A stretch of 64,000 bases of DNA from Pseudoclavibacter sp. 13-3. GTDB lineage: Bacteria > Actinomycetota > Actinomycetes > Actinomycetales > Microbacteriaceae. The DNA lies in assembly GCF_021168475.1 (NCBI RefSeq), contig NZ_JAJOZT010000001.1, positions 777,238 to 841,237 on the forward strand, read 5' to 3'. Made by a program: the position numbers and the translations under genes. Numbering within the stretch: position 1 is the first letter of the stretch; every line of letters begins with the position of its first letter. Under the pieces are notes generated by a model. That model had not been told where the DNA came from. It worked only from the letters and a program-made list of their open reading frames with translations, and did not search any database. Shown here one piece after another: positions 55,284 to 63,859 of the stretch.

Positions 55284-55677
55284 AGTTCCTCCTTCGCACT
55301 GTTCGCGATGACGAACTCTGTTCGAACCGTGCTGTTTTCATGTCAGTGGGCACACATCGGCGAACGGCACCGAGGGGCGGCATGACGTTCTGACGGCGAG
55401 GTTGCGAGAACCCGCTGGCACGACGCCTTGCACCCAAGTGGCGCCGATCGTTCACTTCATGCCGGGCGGGGCGACCTGCGCGACGAACCGATTATGAGAC
55501 CAAGTAAGAATCTAGCAACAATGGCTGTGCTGAGCGCTCCGGCTCCTTTCTCACCGCCGTGGCGAGAATTCCGGCATGCCCGCATGATTACAGGCTTCTT
55601 GCCTCCAGAGAAGCAGCAGAGGCGCATGATTCCTGATCAGACTTCACCCCGAAGTACACCCTGTTGCACGGAGTTCA
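55284..55677. other. Upstream region of the sortase-pilus operon
   Basis: About 395 bp between the tip pilin start and the hairpin after pilO. It holds the candidate promoter at 55491-55518 and an untranslated leader of about 200 nt. No gene or named RNA motif is recognised. Confidence 0.5.
55491..55518 (-). promoter_or_regulatory. Candidate promoter of sortase-pilus operon
   Basis: On the minus strand, TTGCTA (55518-55513) and CATAAT (55496-55491) are separated by 16 bp, close to the sigma-70-type consensus and in a locally AT-richer patch. It lies about 210 bp upstream of the tip pilin start. Confidence 0.45.
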
Positions 55678-55702
55678 GCCCGGCTCCGACACTCAGCCGG
55701 GC
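55678..55702 (-). terminator. Hairpin downstream of pilO
   Basis: Perfect 8-bp arms gcccggct (55678-55685) and agccgggc (55695-55702), 15 bp after the last gene of the type IV pilus operon. There is no T-tract, so termination is only suggested. Confidence 0.45.
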
Positions 55703-55716
55703 ACAAGATCCACTGC

Positions 55717-56400
55717 TTACTTCTGCGTCGGTCGAACGAACGTGTATCCGCTGAGCACGGTCTGATAGGCCTTCTGGTCGCTGCCAGACTTCATCTCTTG
55801 CACCGTGACGGCGTTGACCCAGAAGATGCGGTCCATGCTCTGCGCAGCCCGCACAAACCCCGGAGCATAGTCGTAGCTCGCGCCCTGCACCGTGATCTCG
55901 ACCGGCACCGCCTGCAGCGACGCGTCACTCGCAGTGGCATCGATGGCCTGCTGCGTTCGCGTGAGCGTCGACTGCTGATCAGCGGCCGACGAGGCCGGTG
56001 CGATCGGGTAATCCTGCACACCCTTCACAAAGTCTGCATACGAGATGGCGTCCTTCCAGCTGATGCCGGTCAGCTGCACGCCGTTCTGGCTGACGATGTC
56101 ATTGACCGAGCGCAGAAAGCCGTCTTGGTCGTTCGTCGCAGGGATGCTGGTCTGCAGCTGAGCGAACTCGTCACGCAGCGTGTTGATCTGGCCCGCGGCA
56201 GCTTTCGCCTGTGAGATCTGTGACTGATAGATCGACTGCTGTGAGGTCTCCTGATCGACTTGGCCGGCTGTGCGATAGCCATTCTGAAACAGCGGAATGA
56301 TGACGAAGCACAGGACGACGATCTGCAGCAGCGCGAGAGTGACAACGGTCAGAAGCCGAATGCTCTTCGGCGAGCTCAGAGAGCTGTGGTGCTCAGTCAT
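55717..56400 (-). CDS. pilO: Type IV pilus inner-membrane platform protein PilO-like
   Basis: 227 aa: a short cytoplasmic end, one membrane span (about 17-38), a coiled-coil-prone stretch (about 45-85) and a small ferredoxin-like domain with VEITVQGASYDYAPGFVRAA, the usual PilO pattern. It overlaps pilN by 8 bp and is the last gene of the M-N-O set. PilO dimerises with PilN and links the cytoplasmic PilM ring to the pilus base. Sequence conservation is low in this family; gene order makes the assignment. Confidence 0.85.
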   Translation of the reverse strand: MTEHHSSLSSPKSIRLLTVVTLALLQIVVLCFVIIPLFQNGYRTAGQVDQETSQQSIYQSQISQAKAAAGQINTLRDEFAQLQTSIPATNDQDGFLRSVNDIVSQNGVQLTGISWKDAISYADFVKGVQDYPIAPASSAADQQSTLTRTQQAIDATASDASLQAVPVEITVQGASYDYAPGFVRAAQSMDRIFWVNAVTVQEMKSGSDQKAYQTVLSGYTFVRPTQK

Positions 56401-57202
56401 GACTGGCCTCCGACCTGCTGGCCGGCGCAGTCTGCGTCGTAGCCGCCTGTCCAGCAGTCTGGGCCGCCGATGTCTGGGCGTCAGCGCCTTGCGCGAAACG
56501 ATGAGTGAAGACGTCGGCGCTCAGAACGATCGTGAGGTTCGACACGAAGCCGCTCGCCCCATCGGCAGAAGCCTCGCTGCTGCCGGCGCTCTGGTCTTGG
56601 CTCTTCACGTTCTGCGCGGTGATGCCGGCGACACCGTGCACCTTGCGCACATTGTCGATCCACTGGCTGATGTTGGGAAGGTCATCGCTCGTGGCCTCGA
56701 TGCTGATCGATCCGATATTCGCCGCCGACGGCCTGTCACTCGATGCGCTCGCACCGCTGCCAGAGGCAGCAGCCCCAGAACGGCTTGCCCCGACCGACTG
56801 CAGATTGAACGTCGTGATCTGCATGTTGGCTGGTGTCGAGTCACGCACGTCGCTCAGCAGCTGCTGCAGATCTGTTTCACGGGCGGTGACCGCGATGCGG
56901 GCGTTCTCGAGCTGACGAATGTCACCGGCGAGGTTGATGGCCTCTGAGTTCGCTGCCAACTCGCTTTGCAGCTGCTGCGACTGCTGCTGTGCCGATGCCA
57001 GCTGTCGGTTCACCGCCGCCTGCGAGGCGCCCCCGTATGCGATGAGCACACCGTTGGCGACCACGAAGCTGATGCCGAGAATCACGATCAGGCGCCGAGC
57101 CGAGCGCACGTCGAGACGACGGACCTGCCCGGGTGGCAGCAGATTGACCTGGGGCTGGCCGAACAGTCCAGCCTGCGTCGACTCCTGAGATTTGCGTGCC
57201 AT
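56393..57202 (-). CDS. pilN: Type IV pilus assembly protein PilN-like
   Basis: 269 aa. The N-terminus contains QVNLLPP (about 18-24), the conserved PilM-binding motif of PilN, then one membrane span (about 37-58). A coiled coil and a domain with a Ser/Ala/Gly-rich internal loop (about 138-158) follow. The C-terminus is a Gln/Ala/Ser-rich extension beyond the usual fold. The ATG at 57202 lies 2 bp after the pilM stop, and the stop overlaps pilO. Confidence 0.87.
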   Translation of the reverse strand: MARKSQESTQAGLFGQPQVNLLPPGQVRRLDVRSARRLIVILGISFVVANGVLIAYGGASQAAVNRQLASAQQQSQQLQSELAANSEAINLAGDIRQLENARIAVTARETDLQQLLSDVRDSTPANMQITTFNLQSVGASRSGAAASGSGASASSDRPSAANIGSISIEATSDDLPNISQWIDNVRKVHGVAGITAQNVKSQDQSAGSSEASADGASGFVSNLTIVLSADVFTHRFAQGADAQTSAAQTAGQAATTQTAPASRSEASHD

Positions 57203-57204
57203 GA

Positions 57205-58332
57205 TCAGCCTTCCTCTGCCAAGCCGATTGCCACGGCCGAAGTTGCCAGCCGATCGGCAGCGTACCGCTGCAGGTCACCGCTGACGGCGACACCGGCCAG
57301 CGGGTTCGCCGGGGTCAGCGAAAGATCGAGCCGACGTGACAGCTCGGTGAGCAGGCCGACCAGCAGGCTGCCCCCGCCGGTCACGATCACCTGGCCGATG
57401 TCGTGCAGCCGATCGGTGTTGCGAAAGTAGGCCACGGTGTCCTGCACACTGTCGATGATGCGATCAGCGGCTGTCACAATGGCCTGCTCTTCGTCGGTCT
57501 CGGCCGCATCACCACGGTAGCCGGTCGACATCTTCAGCTCTTCGGCATCATCGAAATCGCTGTTGTGCACCTCTGCCACCGCTTGAGTGATGCTCTGACC
57601 TCCCGCGGGAATGATGCGCACATACGCAGGCGCCCCCTGGTCGACGGCCGCGATCTGCGTGGTGTCGGCCCCGAAGTCGATGATCAGCGTCGGGCGCACG
57701 CGGGTCTCGACCGGTGCAGGTGTCACGCTGACCGAAGCGCCAGCCCCGCTCCCCACACCAGCTGCGCCGCCGGAGGCGGAGGCGAGCGGGACATCCGCCT
57801 GCTGCAGCGCCCGACTCAGCGAGCGCATCAGCGCGAATGCGGTCAGGTCGACGCCGATCAGGCGCATTCGGGCGGCCGTTATCGCATCGGCGATCGCCTC
57901 GAGCGGTGCGGCCTCGGTGGCGACGAGCAGGCCGGTATACATCGGCGCACCGTTGTCGATCGTCAGCCGGGTCGGAAAGAAGTCGAGCACCGCATCGCTC
58001 GCGTCGATCGGCAGCGCGTCGTCGACCTGGTAGCGCAGGCTGGCCCTGATGGCGGTGAGCGGCACCCGGGGGATGCTGTGCTCGCGCACATACACCCGTC
58101 GGTTGCCCACCGCGATGCGCACGTTGCGGGTCGTGAAGCCCGCCTCGTCATAGAGATCTTCGAGTGCAGCGGTCAGCTGCGCGGGCTCGGCGACGGCTCC
58201 GTTCACGATTGTCCCGTGCGGCAGGGGCACCTCGTGGTATCTGACCAGGCTGAAGCCGCCATTGTGCTGTCGCATCTGGGCGCCGCGCACAGCGGTGTGC
58301 CCGATGTCGACGCCGATGAAGTTCTTGCTCAC
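57205..58332 (-). CDS. pilM: Type IV pilus actin-like protein PilM
   Basis: A 375-aa cytoplasmic ATP-binding protein of the FtsA/actin fold: GVDIGHTAVRGAQM (7-20, phosphate 1), LIIDFGADTTQIAAV (about 215-229, phosphate 2) and VIVTGGGSLLVGL (adenosine motif). It polymerises into a ring that binds the PilN N-terminus. The GTG at 58332 overlaps no gene and is 14 bp after the prepilin peptidase stop. A Gly/Ala/Ser-rich insert (about 185-200) lies between subdomains. Confidence 0.92.
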   Translation of the reverse strand: MSKNFIGVDIGHTAVRGAQMRQHNGGFSLVRYHEVPLPHGTIVNGAVAEPAQLTAALEDLYDEAGFTTRNVRIAVGNRRVYVREHSIPRVPLTAIRASLRYQVDDALPIDASDAVLDFFPTRLTIDNGAPMYTGLLVATEAAPLEAIADAITAARMRLIGVDLTAFALMRSLSRALQQADVPLASASGGAAGVGSGAGASVSVTPAPVETRVRPTLIIDFGADTTQIAAVDQGAPAYVRIIPAGGQSITQAVAEVHNSDFDDAEELKMSTGYRGDAAETDEEQAIVTAADRIIDSVQDTVAYFRNTDRLHDIGQVIVTGGGSLLVGLLTELSRRLDLSLTPANPLAGVAVSGDLQRYAADRLATSAVAIGLAEEG

Positions 58333-58345
58333 AGTTGCCCTCGTC

Positions 58346-59203
58346 TCATGCCAGCCCCCACAGCGACAGGTAGGCGCTCATCAGCGCTGCACCCCAGTTC
58401 AGGGCCAGCACCGAGCCGATCGCCATCGCCGGCCCGAACGGAATGCCCGTCTTGCGCCCGGCGCGCCGCGCGACCAGCAGAGCCGCGGCGACGAGGCCGC
58501 CGACCAGAAACGGCAGCAGCACACCGAGAATAATGCACGCCCACCCGTGCCAGCCGAGTACAAGGCCGATCAGCGCCGCATACTTCACATCGCCGAGTCC
58601 CATGCCGCGCGGCGAGATGAACGCGATGACCAGGTAGAGCCCGCCGGTGATGACCGCGCCGAGCGCGGCGGTCAGTGCGTTGCCCCATGAGATGCCGTCG
58701 CCCGCAGCCGATGGCCCGAGCGACGAGCTCAGCGCGGCCAGCAGATAGAGGCCGGCGATCACGATCATGCTGGGCCAGATGATGCGGTCGGGCAGCGTCT
58801 GCGTGTCGAAGTCGATCAGCGCCAGCGCGATGCTGGCCGCGACGAACCAGAGTGCGGCGATGAGAATGCTGCCCTGCGCGACAGCATCGACCGGCGTGGC
58901 CGCCGCCGCGAGACCTGGTGCGAAGTGCAGCGCCGTCGCGAGAAAGAGCGCGGCGGTGAGCGCCTCGATCACCGGGTAGCGCAGCGAGATGCGGGCCTTG
59001 CAGGTGCGGCACCGCCCGCGCAGCACCAGCCAGCTGAGCAGCGGGATGTTCTCGAACCACGCCAGCGGGCGGTCGCAGCTCGTGCAGTGGCTGCGCGGCG
59101 CGTTGAGCGACTGCTGTCGCGGCACCCGATAGATGACGACGTTCAGAAACGAGCCGATCAGCAGGCCGAGCACCGTGATCAAAGTGGTGATGAGGGTCGT
59201 CAT
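58346..59203 (-). CDS. pilD: Prepilin peptidase / N-methyltransferase (PilD-like)
   Basis: A 285-aa membrane aspartyl protease that cleaves the leader of type IV prepilins and methylates the new N-terminus. It has eight or so membrane spans. The cytoplasmic methyltransferase loop has two CxxC pairs (Cys40/43 and Cys65/68). Catalytic aspartates lie in LIDFDTQTLPD (about 130-139) and GMGLGD (Asp205). The ATG at 59203 overlaps the stop of the preceding pilX-like gene by 4 bp. Its substrates include the three upstream prepilin-like proteins and pilA. Confidence 0.94.
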   Translation of the reverse strand: MTTLITTLITVLGLLIGSFLNVVIYRVPRQQSLNAPRSHCTSCDRPLAWFENIPLLSWLVLRGRCRTCKARISLRYPVIEALTAALFLATALHFAPGLAAAATPVDAVAQGSILIAALWFVAASIALALIDFDTQTLPDRIIWPSMIVIAGLYLLAALSSSLGPSAAGDGISWGNALTAALGAVITGGLYLVIAFISPRGMGLGDVKYAALIGLVLGWHGWACIILGVLLPFLVGGLVAAALLVARRAGRKTGIPFGPAMAIGSVLALNWGAALMSAYLSLWGLA

Positions 59204-61938
59204 TGTCCGCCGCCTTGGCCTGATGGTGTCGATGGCACCGCAGACGTGCGAGCAGTTACGACGACCTGTCGAGGGCTGCCTGCGGATGCGGGAACGGCCT
59301 CGCCTTGCCCCCCGGTCTGGGTGCCATCTTGGCCTGTGCCCTGGCTCGGCAGCCAGGGATAGGGCATCTCGGTGAAGGTGAGTCGCAGCTGCCCGTCCCA
59401 TCCGCCGGTGTCGTTCAGGCTGCCGACGATCAGCTGCCCATAGGGCGCCCCTGGGGCACTGTTCGGCGTGTCGTCAGTCTTCGCGAAGCCAGCGGTTGAA
59501 AGCTGGCACGGCGTGTAGACGAGCAGGTGCACGTTGCTCGCGATCGAGAGCGGGTGCACACTCGAGATGCTGCCCCGGCCCGTGGCGCAGGTGGGTGAGC
59601 CCTGCTCATCGAATGAGACGATGCTGCCCGTCGCCGCTGCGTTGCGCCCCGACGGCATGGTGGCGGCGTTCGACAGGTCGGGAACATCGCGGTGAGTCTG
59701 CGCATCTGCGGGCACGATGAGATTGAGGTTGAACGTGTGGTCTGCGCTGTCCGACTGAAAGGTCGAACCGTACGCACCGAGGTAGCCGGGAAAACGGAAG
59801 CCCGAGTCGCTGACGACAGTCAGATCGCCGTGCAGCACGATCGGCTGCCACTGCCATCCCTGCTTCGCGCTGAACATCTGCGTCTGGCCGTCATCGCTGC
59901 AGTTGTAGACCTCGACGCGGGTCGGCCCCGACCAGTTGCCGGCGCGCAAGAAGTCTTCGGCGTCGCTGCAGGCGTTCGCCCCCGAGAAGATGTGCCGCGT
60001 GACGCCCTGCACCCAGCTGCTGTACGCCTGTTCGCTGGTGTTCACCCGGGTGAATGCGCTCACTTTCGGGGTCTGAACTGTGCCCGAGGTCACCACGTCT
60101 GCATCGATTCCGGGAATTCTCACGGGTTCGGCAGAGTCTGCCGATGCCGTCGGCGCCTGCGCGGGGTCAAGGGCAATGGTCGTGGGGAAGCCGAACGAGC
60201 TGCGCAGGGCGTTCCAGTCGGCGGCGGGGCTGTTCGCCACGATGCTGGTACCTCCCTGCACGGTGATCTGGCCGCTCTGCTGGTACTTGAGCGTCGCCTT
60301 GCCCGCGACCGTGGCGTTGCCGTCGCCGCTGCGGTTCAGACTCTCGGCGACGACGTTGCCGCCGACCTGTGCGCCGCGGCCCAGCGTGACGTAGCGTGCA
60401 GTCACGTCCTTGCCCACGGTGCTGCCCTGCCCGGTCACGACGCTGCCGACCAGAGAGCCGTTGTCACTGCCATAAGCCACGACTGATCCACCGGCCGAGT
60501 TGTTGACGGTGACCGTCCAGAAGCCCCAGGCGTCTTTGCCCACCGTGTTGGCCGTGACCGACCCGTTCATGCTGTATGCCGACCCACCGATGCGGTAGAC
60601 CCCGGTGTCAGCTCCGGTCACAGGTGCCACATCCCACATCGCCTGCGCCGAACCGTCGATGCGGTTGTATCTGATCGCCCCGCTCGGCGAGGTCGCACTG
60701 CCCGTGATGCGCGTCTTCGACTCGATGTCCCATCGTGAATAGACGTCGCCGATCACGATCGCCTTGTCGAGCAGAACTGTGCCACCCGAGTGAATCGACC
60801 CGGCGGTGACGCTGCCCGCGTTCGTGAACGTGACGTCGCCCCCAGCCCAGATCTGCCCACCGGTGATGGTCTGGGGGTCAGAGGTGCCAGACACCGTGCC
60901 GATGCCCGTGCCGTTCGCAATCGACACCCGCCCCTGAGTGATGAGGCTGCCGCTGACCGCTCGGGGCGATGAAGACCAGGTGTCTTGCAGCGTGATGTCG
61001 CCCTGCGCGAAGACATCTGCACCGATGCGAGCCTGCCCCTGCAGACTGACACCGCCTGCAGTGTGCACGGTGCCGCCGATCTGCGCATTGCCCGTCACTG
61101 AGACGTCGCCCTGCGCATAGACCTGACCCGTGACTTGGCACTGCCCCGACAGCTTCGCACGCCCCGTGGTGTAGACATTGCCGGTGATGACGGTGTTCTG
61201 GTCGCAGATGAAGGTGTCGGTGTGAGCGGCATCGGTGCTGGTGCCGGCTCCTGCCCACACGTCGCCAGTCACCCGGCATTCGCTGCCTGATGCGTGGAAC
61301 GGGCCAGCCGAGATCAGGGCCGCCACGATCTGCGTGTTGCACGCGATGTCGCCGGGTGACGCCAGAGTACCACCGCCCATCCAGGTCATGTTCGCCGGCA
61401 GAGTGAGCGCGCTGCCGGCTTGGATGATGCCCGCAGCCGGGGTCTCCGTCGGCTCGGGAGCCGGTTTCGCATCCGCTGACACGGTGAACGTCGCCGAGGC
61501 CGTCGCCTCGGCAGCCCCCGTCGAACTCTTGCCGACCGACGTCACCGCATAGTCGATGGTGTTGCTGTCGGTGTTCACATGCGGATTGTTCGTCTGCGCG
61601 GTGAGCCGCACGCAGACGTCGTCGGCGGCCAGACCGAGCGTGGTCAGGTCGAGACACGCATCGGTGGTCGGCAGCTCGCTGCTCGCCGAAGTGGCGAAGA
61701 AGACCCGCGCGGCCTCGATGCCGCTGTTCGCGTTGGCCCGAGCCGTCGCCGCGGCCACGGCGTCGGCTGAGGTGCGCTGCGCAGAGAGACCGGCCGTCGT
61801 CATGAGCGCCGTGGCCAGCAGCAGCACCGCGGTGAAGGCGATGACGGTGACCAGGCTCGCCCCCCGCTCGGCGCCAGCCGCGGCCAGCCTGTTGCGCGGC
61901 CGCGACTGAAGGTCAGCGCGCTCTCGATTGACTCGCAT
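59200..61938 (-). CDS. Large PilX-like minor pilin with polymer-forming/beta-helix repeats
   Basis: A 912-aa protein in the PilX position of the operon. The N-terminus ERG|ASLVTVIAFTAVLLLATA (processing possible after Gly26) resembles PilX-type leaders, but the usual Glu at +5 is absent (Thr). Residues of about 170-560 are a long run of short Gly/Val/Thr repeats (QVTGQVYAQGDVSVTGNAQI, GGVSLQGQARIGADVFAQGD), the pattern of bactofilin-like parallel beta-helices. The last 350 residues are a further secreted domain with several cysteines and a Gln/Gly-rich end. It is far larger than classical PilX (under 250 aa) and may be a pilus-tip adhesin. Start overlap TGATG with the upstream gene. Confidence 0.82.
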   Translation of the reverse strand: MRVNRERADLQSRPRNRLAAAGAERGASLVTVIAFTAVLLLATALMTTAGLSAQRTSADAVAAATARANANSGIEAARVFFATSASSELPTTDACLDLTTLGLAADDVCVRLTAQTNNPHVNTDSNTIDYAVTSVGKSSTGAAEATASATFTVSADAKPAPEPTETPAAGIIQAGSALTLPANMTWMGGGTLASPGDIACNTQIVAALISAGPFHASGSECRVTGDVWAGAGTSTDAAHTDTFICDQNTVITGNVYTTGRAKLSGQCQVTGQVYAQGDVSVTGNAQIGGTVHTAGGVSLQGQARIGADVFAQGDITLQDTWSSSPRAVSGSLITQGRVSIANGTGIGTVSGTSDPQTITGGQIWAGGDVTFTNAGSVTAGSIHSGGTVLLDKAIVIGDVYSRWDIESKTRITGSATSPSGAIRYNRIDGSAQAMWDVAPVTGADTGVYRIGGSAYSMNGSVTANTVGKDAWGFWTVTVNNSAGGSVVAYGSDNGSLVGSVVTGQGSTVGKDVTARYVTLGRGAQVGGNVVAESLNRSGDGNATVAGKATLKYQQSGQITVQGGTSIVANSPAADWNALRSSFGFPTTIALDPAQAPTASADSAEPVRIPGIDADVVTSGTVQTPKVSAFTRVNTSEQAYSSWVQGVTRHIFSGANACSDAEDFLRAGNWSGPTRVEVYNCSDDGQTQMFSAKQGWQWQPIVLHGDLTVVSDSGFRFPGYLGAYGSTFQSDSADHTFNLNLIVPADAQTHRDVPDLSNAATMPSGRNAAATGSIVSFDEQGSPTCATGRGSISSVHPLSIASNVHLLVYTPCQLSTAGFAKTDDTPNSAPGAPYGQLIVGSLNDTGGWDGQLRLTFTEMPYPWLPSQGTGQDGTQTGGQGEAVPASAGSPRQVVVTARTSAVPSTPSGQGGGQ

Positions 61939-62801
61939 CAGTACCGCCCCCCGGTCAGGCAGGTCGCCCCGTTGTCGTTGACCACCCGATTCTGCAGTGA
62001 AGTGATTGCGGGATCGCTGCTCGAGAACGCCAGGCTCATCAGTGACTGCGTCGAGACACGCAGCGCGTCGGTCGCTGCTGCGCCGCTGGTCGACTGCAGC
62101 GGAGCAGCCGTGAAGTCAGCGGTCAGCATGGTCACTTTGACCGGGGGCTGCCCCTGTGCGACGAGCTGGGTGTTCTGGTCGAAACTCGCCGGAGCGGTGT
62201 TGAACACGAGGTTGGCCTCAGGCGTGCCCGTACCCCCGCTCGCAACCGGCCGCGCCGCCGAGACGACTCGCGACCATGATGTGTCGAGGCCCTGCCCTGC
62301 GGCGGGCAGCGTCACCGGAGTGCCCAGCTGCCACTGCCGCAGATACACGCCGGCGCTGCCAGAGGTCGCAGCGCCAGACGGGTTCGAGGCGTCGTCGTCA
62401 TCGCTGCGCCCCTCGACCCCGCCCCACCAGAGCCATGCGGTGCAGGTCACCGGGCTGTGCGACAGATCGCTCGGGTCGTCGGCGGTGATCACTGAGATCG
62501 CCTGCACCGCGCCGAAGTCGTCATCGGCATCGCTCGAGGCCGATGACACGTGACCGGCGTACACGGCGTTGGCTGTCGTGCTGCGAAACTGAGAGTTGAA
62601 CGCATCGAGCTGCTGCGTGCGCAGCGCGATCGACGTCGTATTGCGCTGCATCACCGACGTGGTGATCCAGAGCCCAGCCACCAGTGAGATGACGACTGCC
62701 GCGATCGCCCCGGCGATGAGCAGCTCGGCGAGGGTCAGGCCCCGTTCTGAGGATGCCCGATGCTGCCGCGAGCGCGTAATCAACGTGCACAGCGTGGTCA
62801 C
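61938..62801 (-). CDS. Prepilin-like minor pilin (PilW/PulJ-like)
   Basis: 287 aa from a GTG at 62801 that overlaps the previous stop (GTGA). The type III leader ends at Gly21 (SSERG|LTLAELLIAG) with Glu at +5, followed by the hydrophobic helix. The C-terminal domain is variable, with one late Cys and one mid-chain Cys. Position and size match PilW-type minor pilins that prime pilus assembly. A longer GTG start at 62822 is possible but less well placed. Confidence 0.87.
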   Translation of the reverse strand: MTTLCTLITRSRQHRASSERGLTLAELLIAGAIAAVVISLVAGLWITTSVMQRNTTSIALRTQQLDAFNSQFRSTTANAVYAGHVSSASSDADDDFGAVQAISVITADDPSDLSHSPVTCTAWLWWGGVEGRSDDDDASNPSGAATSGSAGVYLRQWQLGTPVTLPAAGQGLDTSWSRVVSAARPVASGGTGTPEANLVFNTAPASFDQNTQLVAQGQPPVKVTMLTADFTAAPLQSTSGAAATDALRVSTQSLMSLAFSSSDPAITSLQNRVVNDNGATCLTGGRY

Positions 62802-63493
62802 TGGTATCTCACCGCCCCCCACGTCGTGAGCTCTGATCGTGCGATGTATCCGCCGTCTTCAGCGTTGACGTTGCTCGTCACATCGACGGTGAACTCCAGC
62901 AGGCCGGTCTTCTTCGACGGCTCATCTGGTGTGCATGCTATCTGGTTGAGTTCTTCGAGCGATTGCACCGGCGCGCCGCCGGTCGTCGTCGGCCTGGCCG
63001 CCGGCTCGTCGAACGCCGAGGTCTGCTGGTCGAAGCGCACCTGGAACCGGTTCGGCAGCTGTGTGCCGGTATCTGGGCTGTGATCGTGGTTCACGACTTG
63101 GCGAAAGACCTTGATCTTGCCCGCTGCCGAATCGGTGGGGATGCCCCACCAGCCGTTGTCTTCGCCATTGCGCTGAATGACATCGAATGACGAGACCACG
63201 TCGCTGCACAGCGGCAGATTGCCGTCTTTGCTCTTGCCGGTCAGGGTGGCGCGAAACTCGTCGATGTACTTCTCGGCATACGACAGTGTCGTCGCCGCAG
63301 ACTGATTGCGGTGGTTGAGTTTCTGCGTGGCGATGAAAGCCGGGGCGGTGACACTCATGATGAGGGCGAGCAGAGACATGCTCACGATCGCCTCGACGAA
63401 GGTCTCGCCGCGCTGGCCCGGGCGAAGCCCTGGAAAGAGGCAGCGGCTCACCCCAGTGCGGGCACGTGCGCCGCGCAGATGATGAGTGTTCAT
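62798..63493 (-). CDS. Prepilin-like minor pilin (PilV-like)
   Basis: 231 aa; the ATG at 63493 follows CGGAG. It has a prepilin leader of 29 residues ending QRG, then ETFVEAIVSMSLLALIMS with Glu at +5 as in PilV. The globular part contains two cysteines that may form the D-loop disulfide. It is the first gene of the coupled V-W-X-D-M-N-O operon. Confidence 0.88.
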   Translation of the reverse strand: MNTHHLRGARARTGVSRCLFPGLRPGQRGETFVEAIVSMSLLALIMSVTAPAFIATQKLNHRNQSAATTLSYAEKYIDEFRATLTGKSKDGNLPLCSDVVSSFDVIQRNGEDNGWWGIPTDSAAGKIKVFRQVVNHDHSPDTGTQLPNRFQVRFDQQTSAFDEPAARPTTTGGAPVQSLEELNQIACTPDEPSKKTGLLEFTVDVTSNVNAEDGGYIARSELTTWGAVRYQ

Positions 63494-63533
63494 GCTGACT
63501 CCGAGTTCAGATTTTCACGGGAGTTGAGGCAGT

Positions 63534-63549
63534 GGCAACGGTCGTTGCC
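63534..63549. promoter_or_regulatory. Palindrome upstream of pilV-like gene
   Basis: ggcaacg-gt-cgttgcc has perfect 7-bp arms and a 2-bp centre, about 41 bp upstream of the operon's first start codon. This is a suitable position for a repressor site. Confidence 0.4.
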
Positions 63550-63764
63550 GGGCTGTGAAGAGTCGCCCGTGACAGACACGAGACTCCACACTGGATCAGG
63601 CTGGGTCCGTGCTCTGCCAAGATGCGCACGGGTCAGGACTCATTCAATGCGCAGCCAGGGTGCACATGAGCGGTGTCGCTCACGTTGTGACAGCGATTCC
63701 GGCGACGCATTGACGTGTCTCTTCGGTCTGTCCGTTCAGGAATGCCGGGTTGCAGATCTCGCGA

Positions 63765-63809
63765 AAGAAGAAACGGCAGAGCCGGCAACACCGACCCTGC
63801 CGTTCTTCT
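63765..63809 (-). terminator. Rho-independent terminator of pilA
   Basis: Arms aacggcag (63772-63779) and ctgccgtt (63797-63804) are flanked by aagaa/ttctt extensions. On the minus strand the hairpin is followed by a T-rich tttcttctttc. It lies about 50 bp after the pilin stop. Confidence 0.75.
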
Positions 63810-63859
63810 AGCTACGTCATCGCGGCTGTTGCAATTGCAGCAGCTGGTGGCTGTAGATA

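Larger units (their letters stand above)
63494..63859. other. Gap between pilA and the minor-pilin operon
   Basis: 366 bp containing the pilA terminator (63765-63809), a short palindrome (63534-63549) and presumably the promoter for the pilV-to-pilO operon. No coding sequence is supported. Confidence 0.5.
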
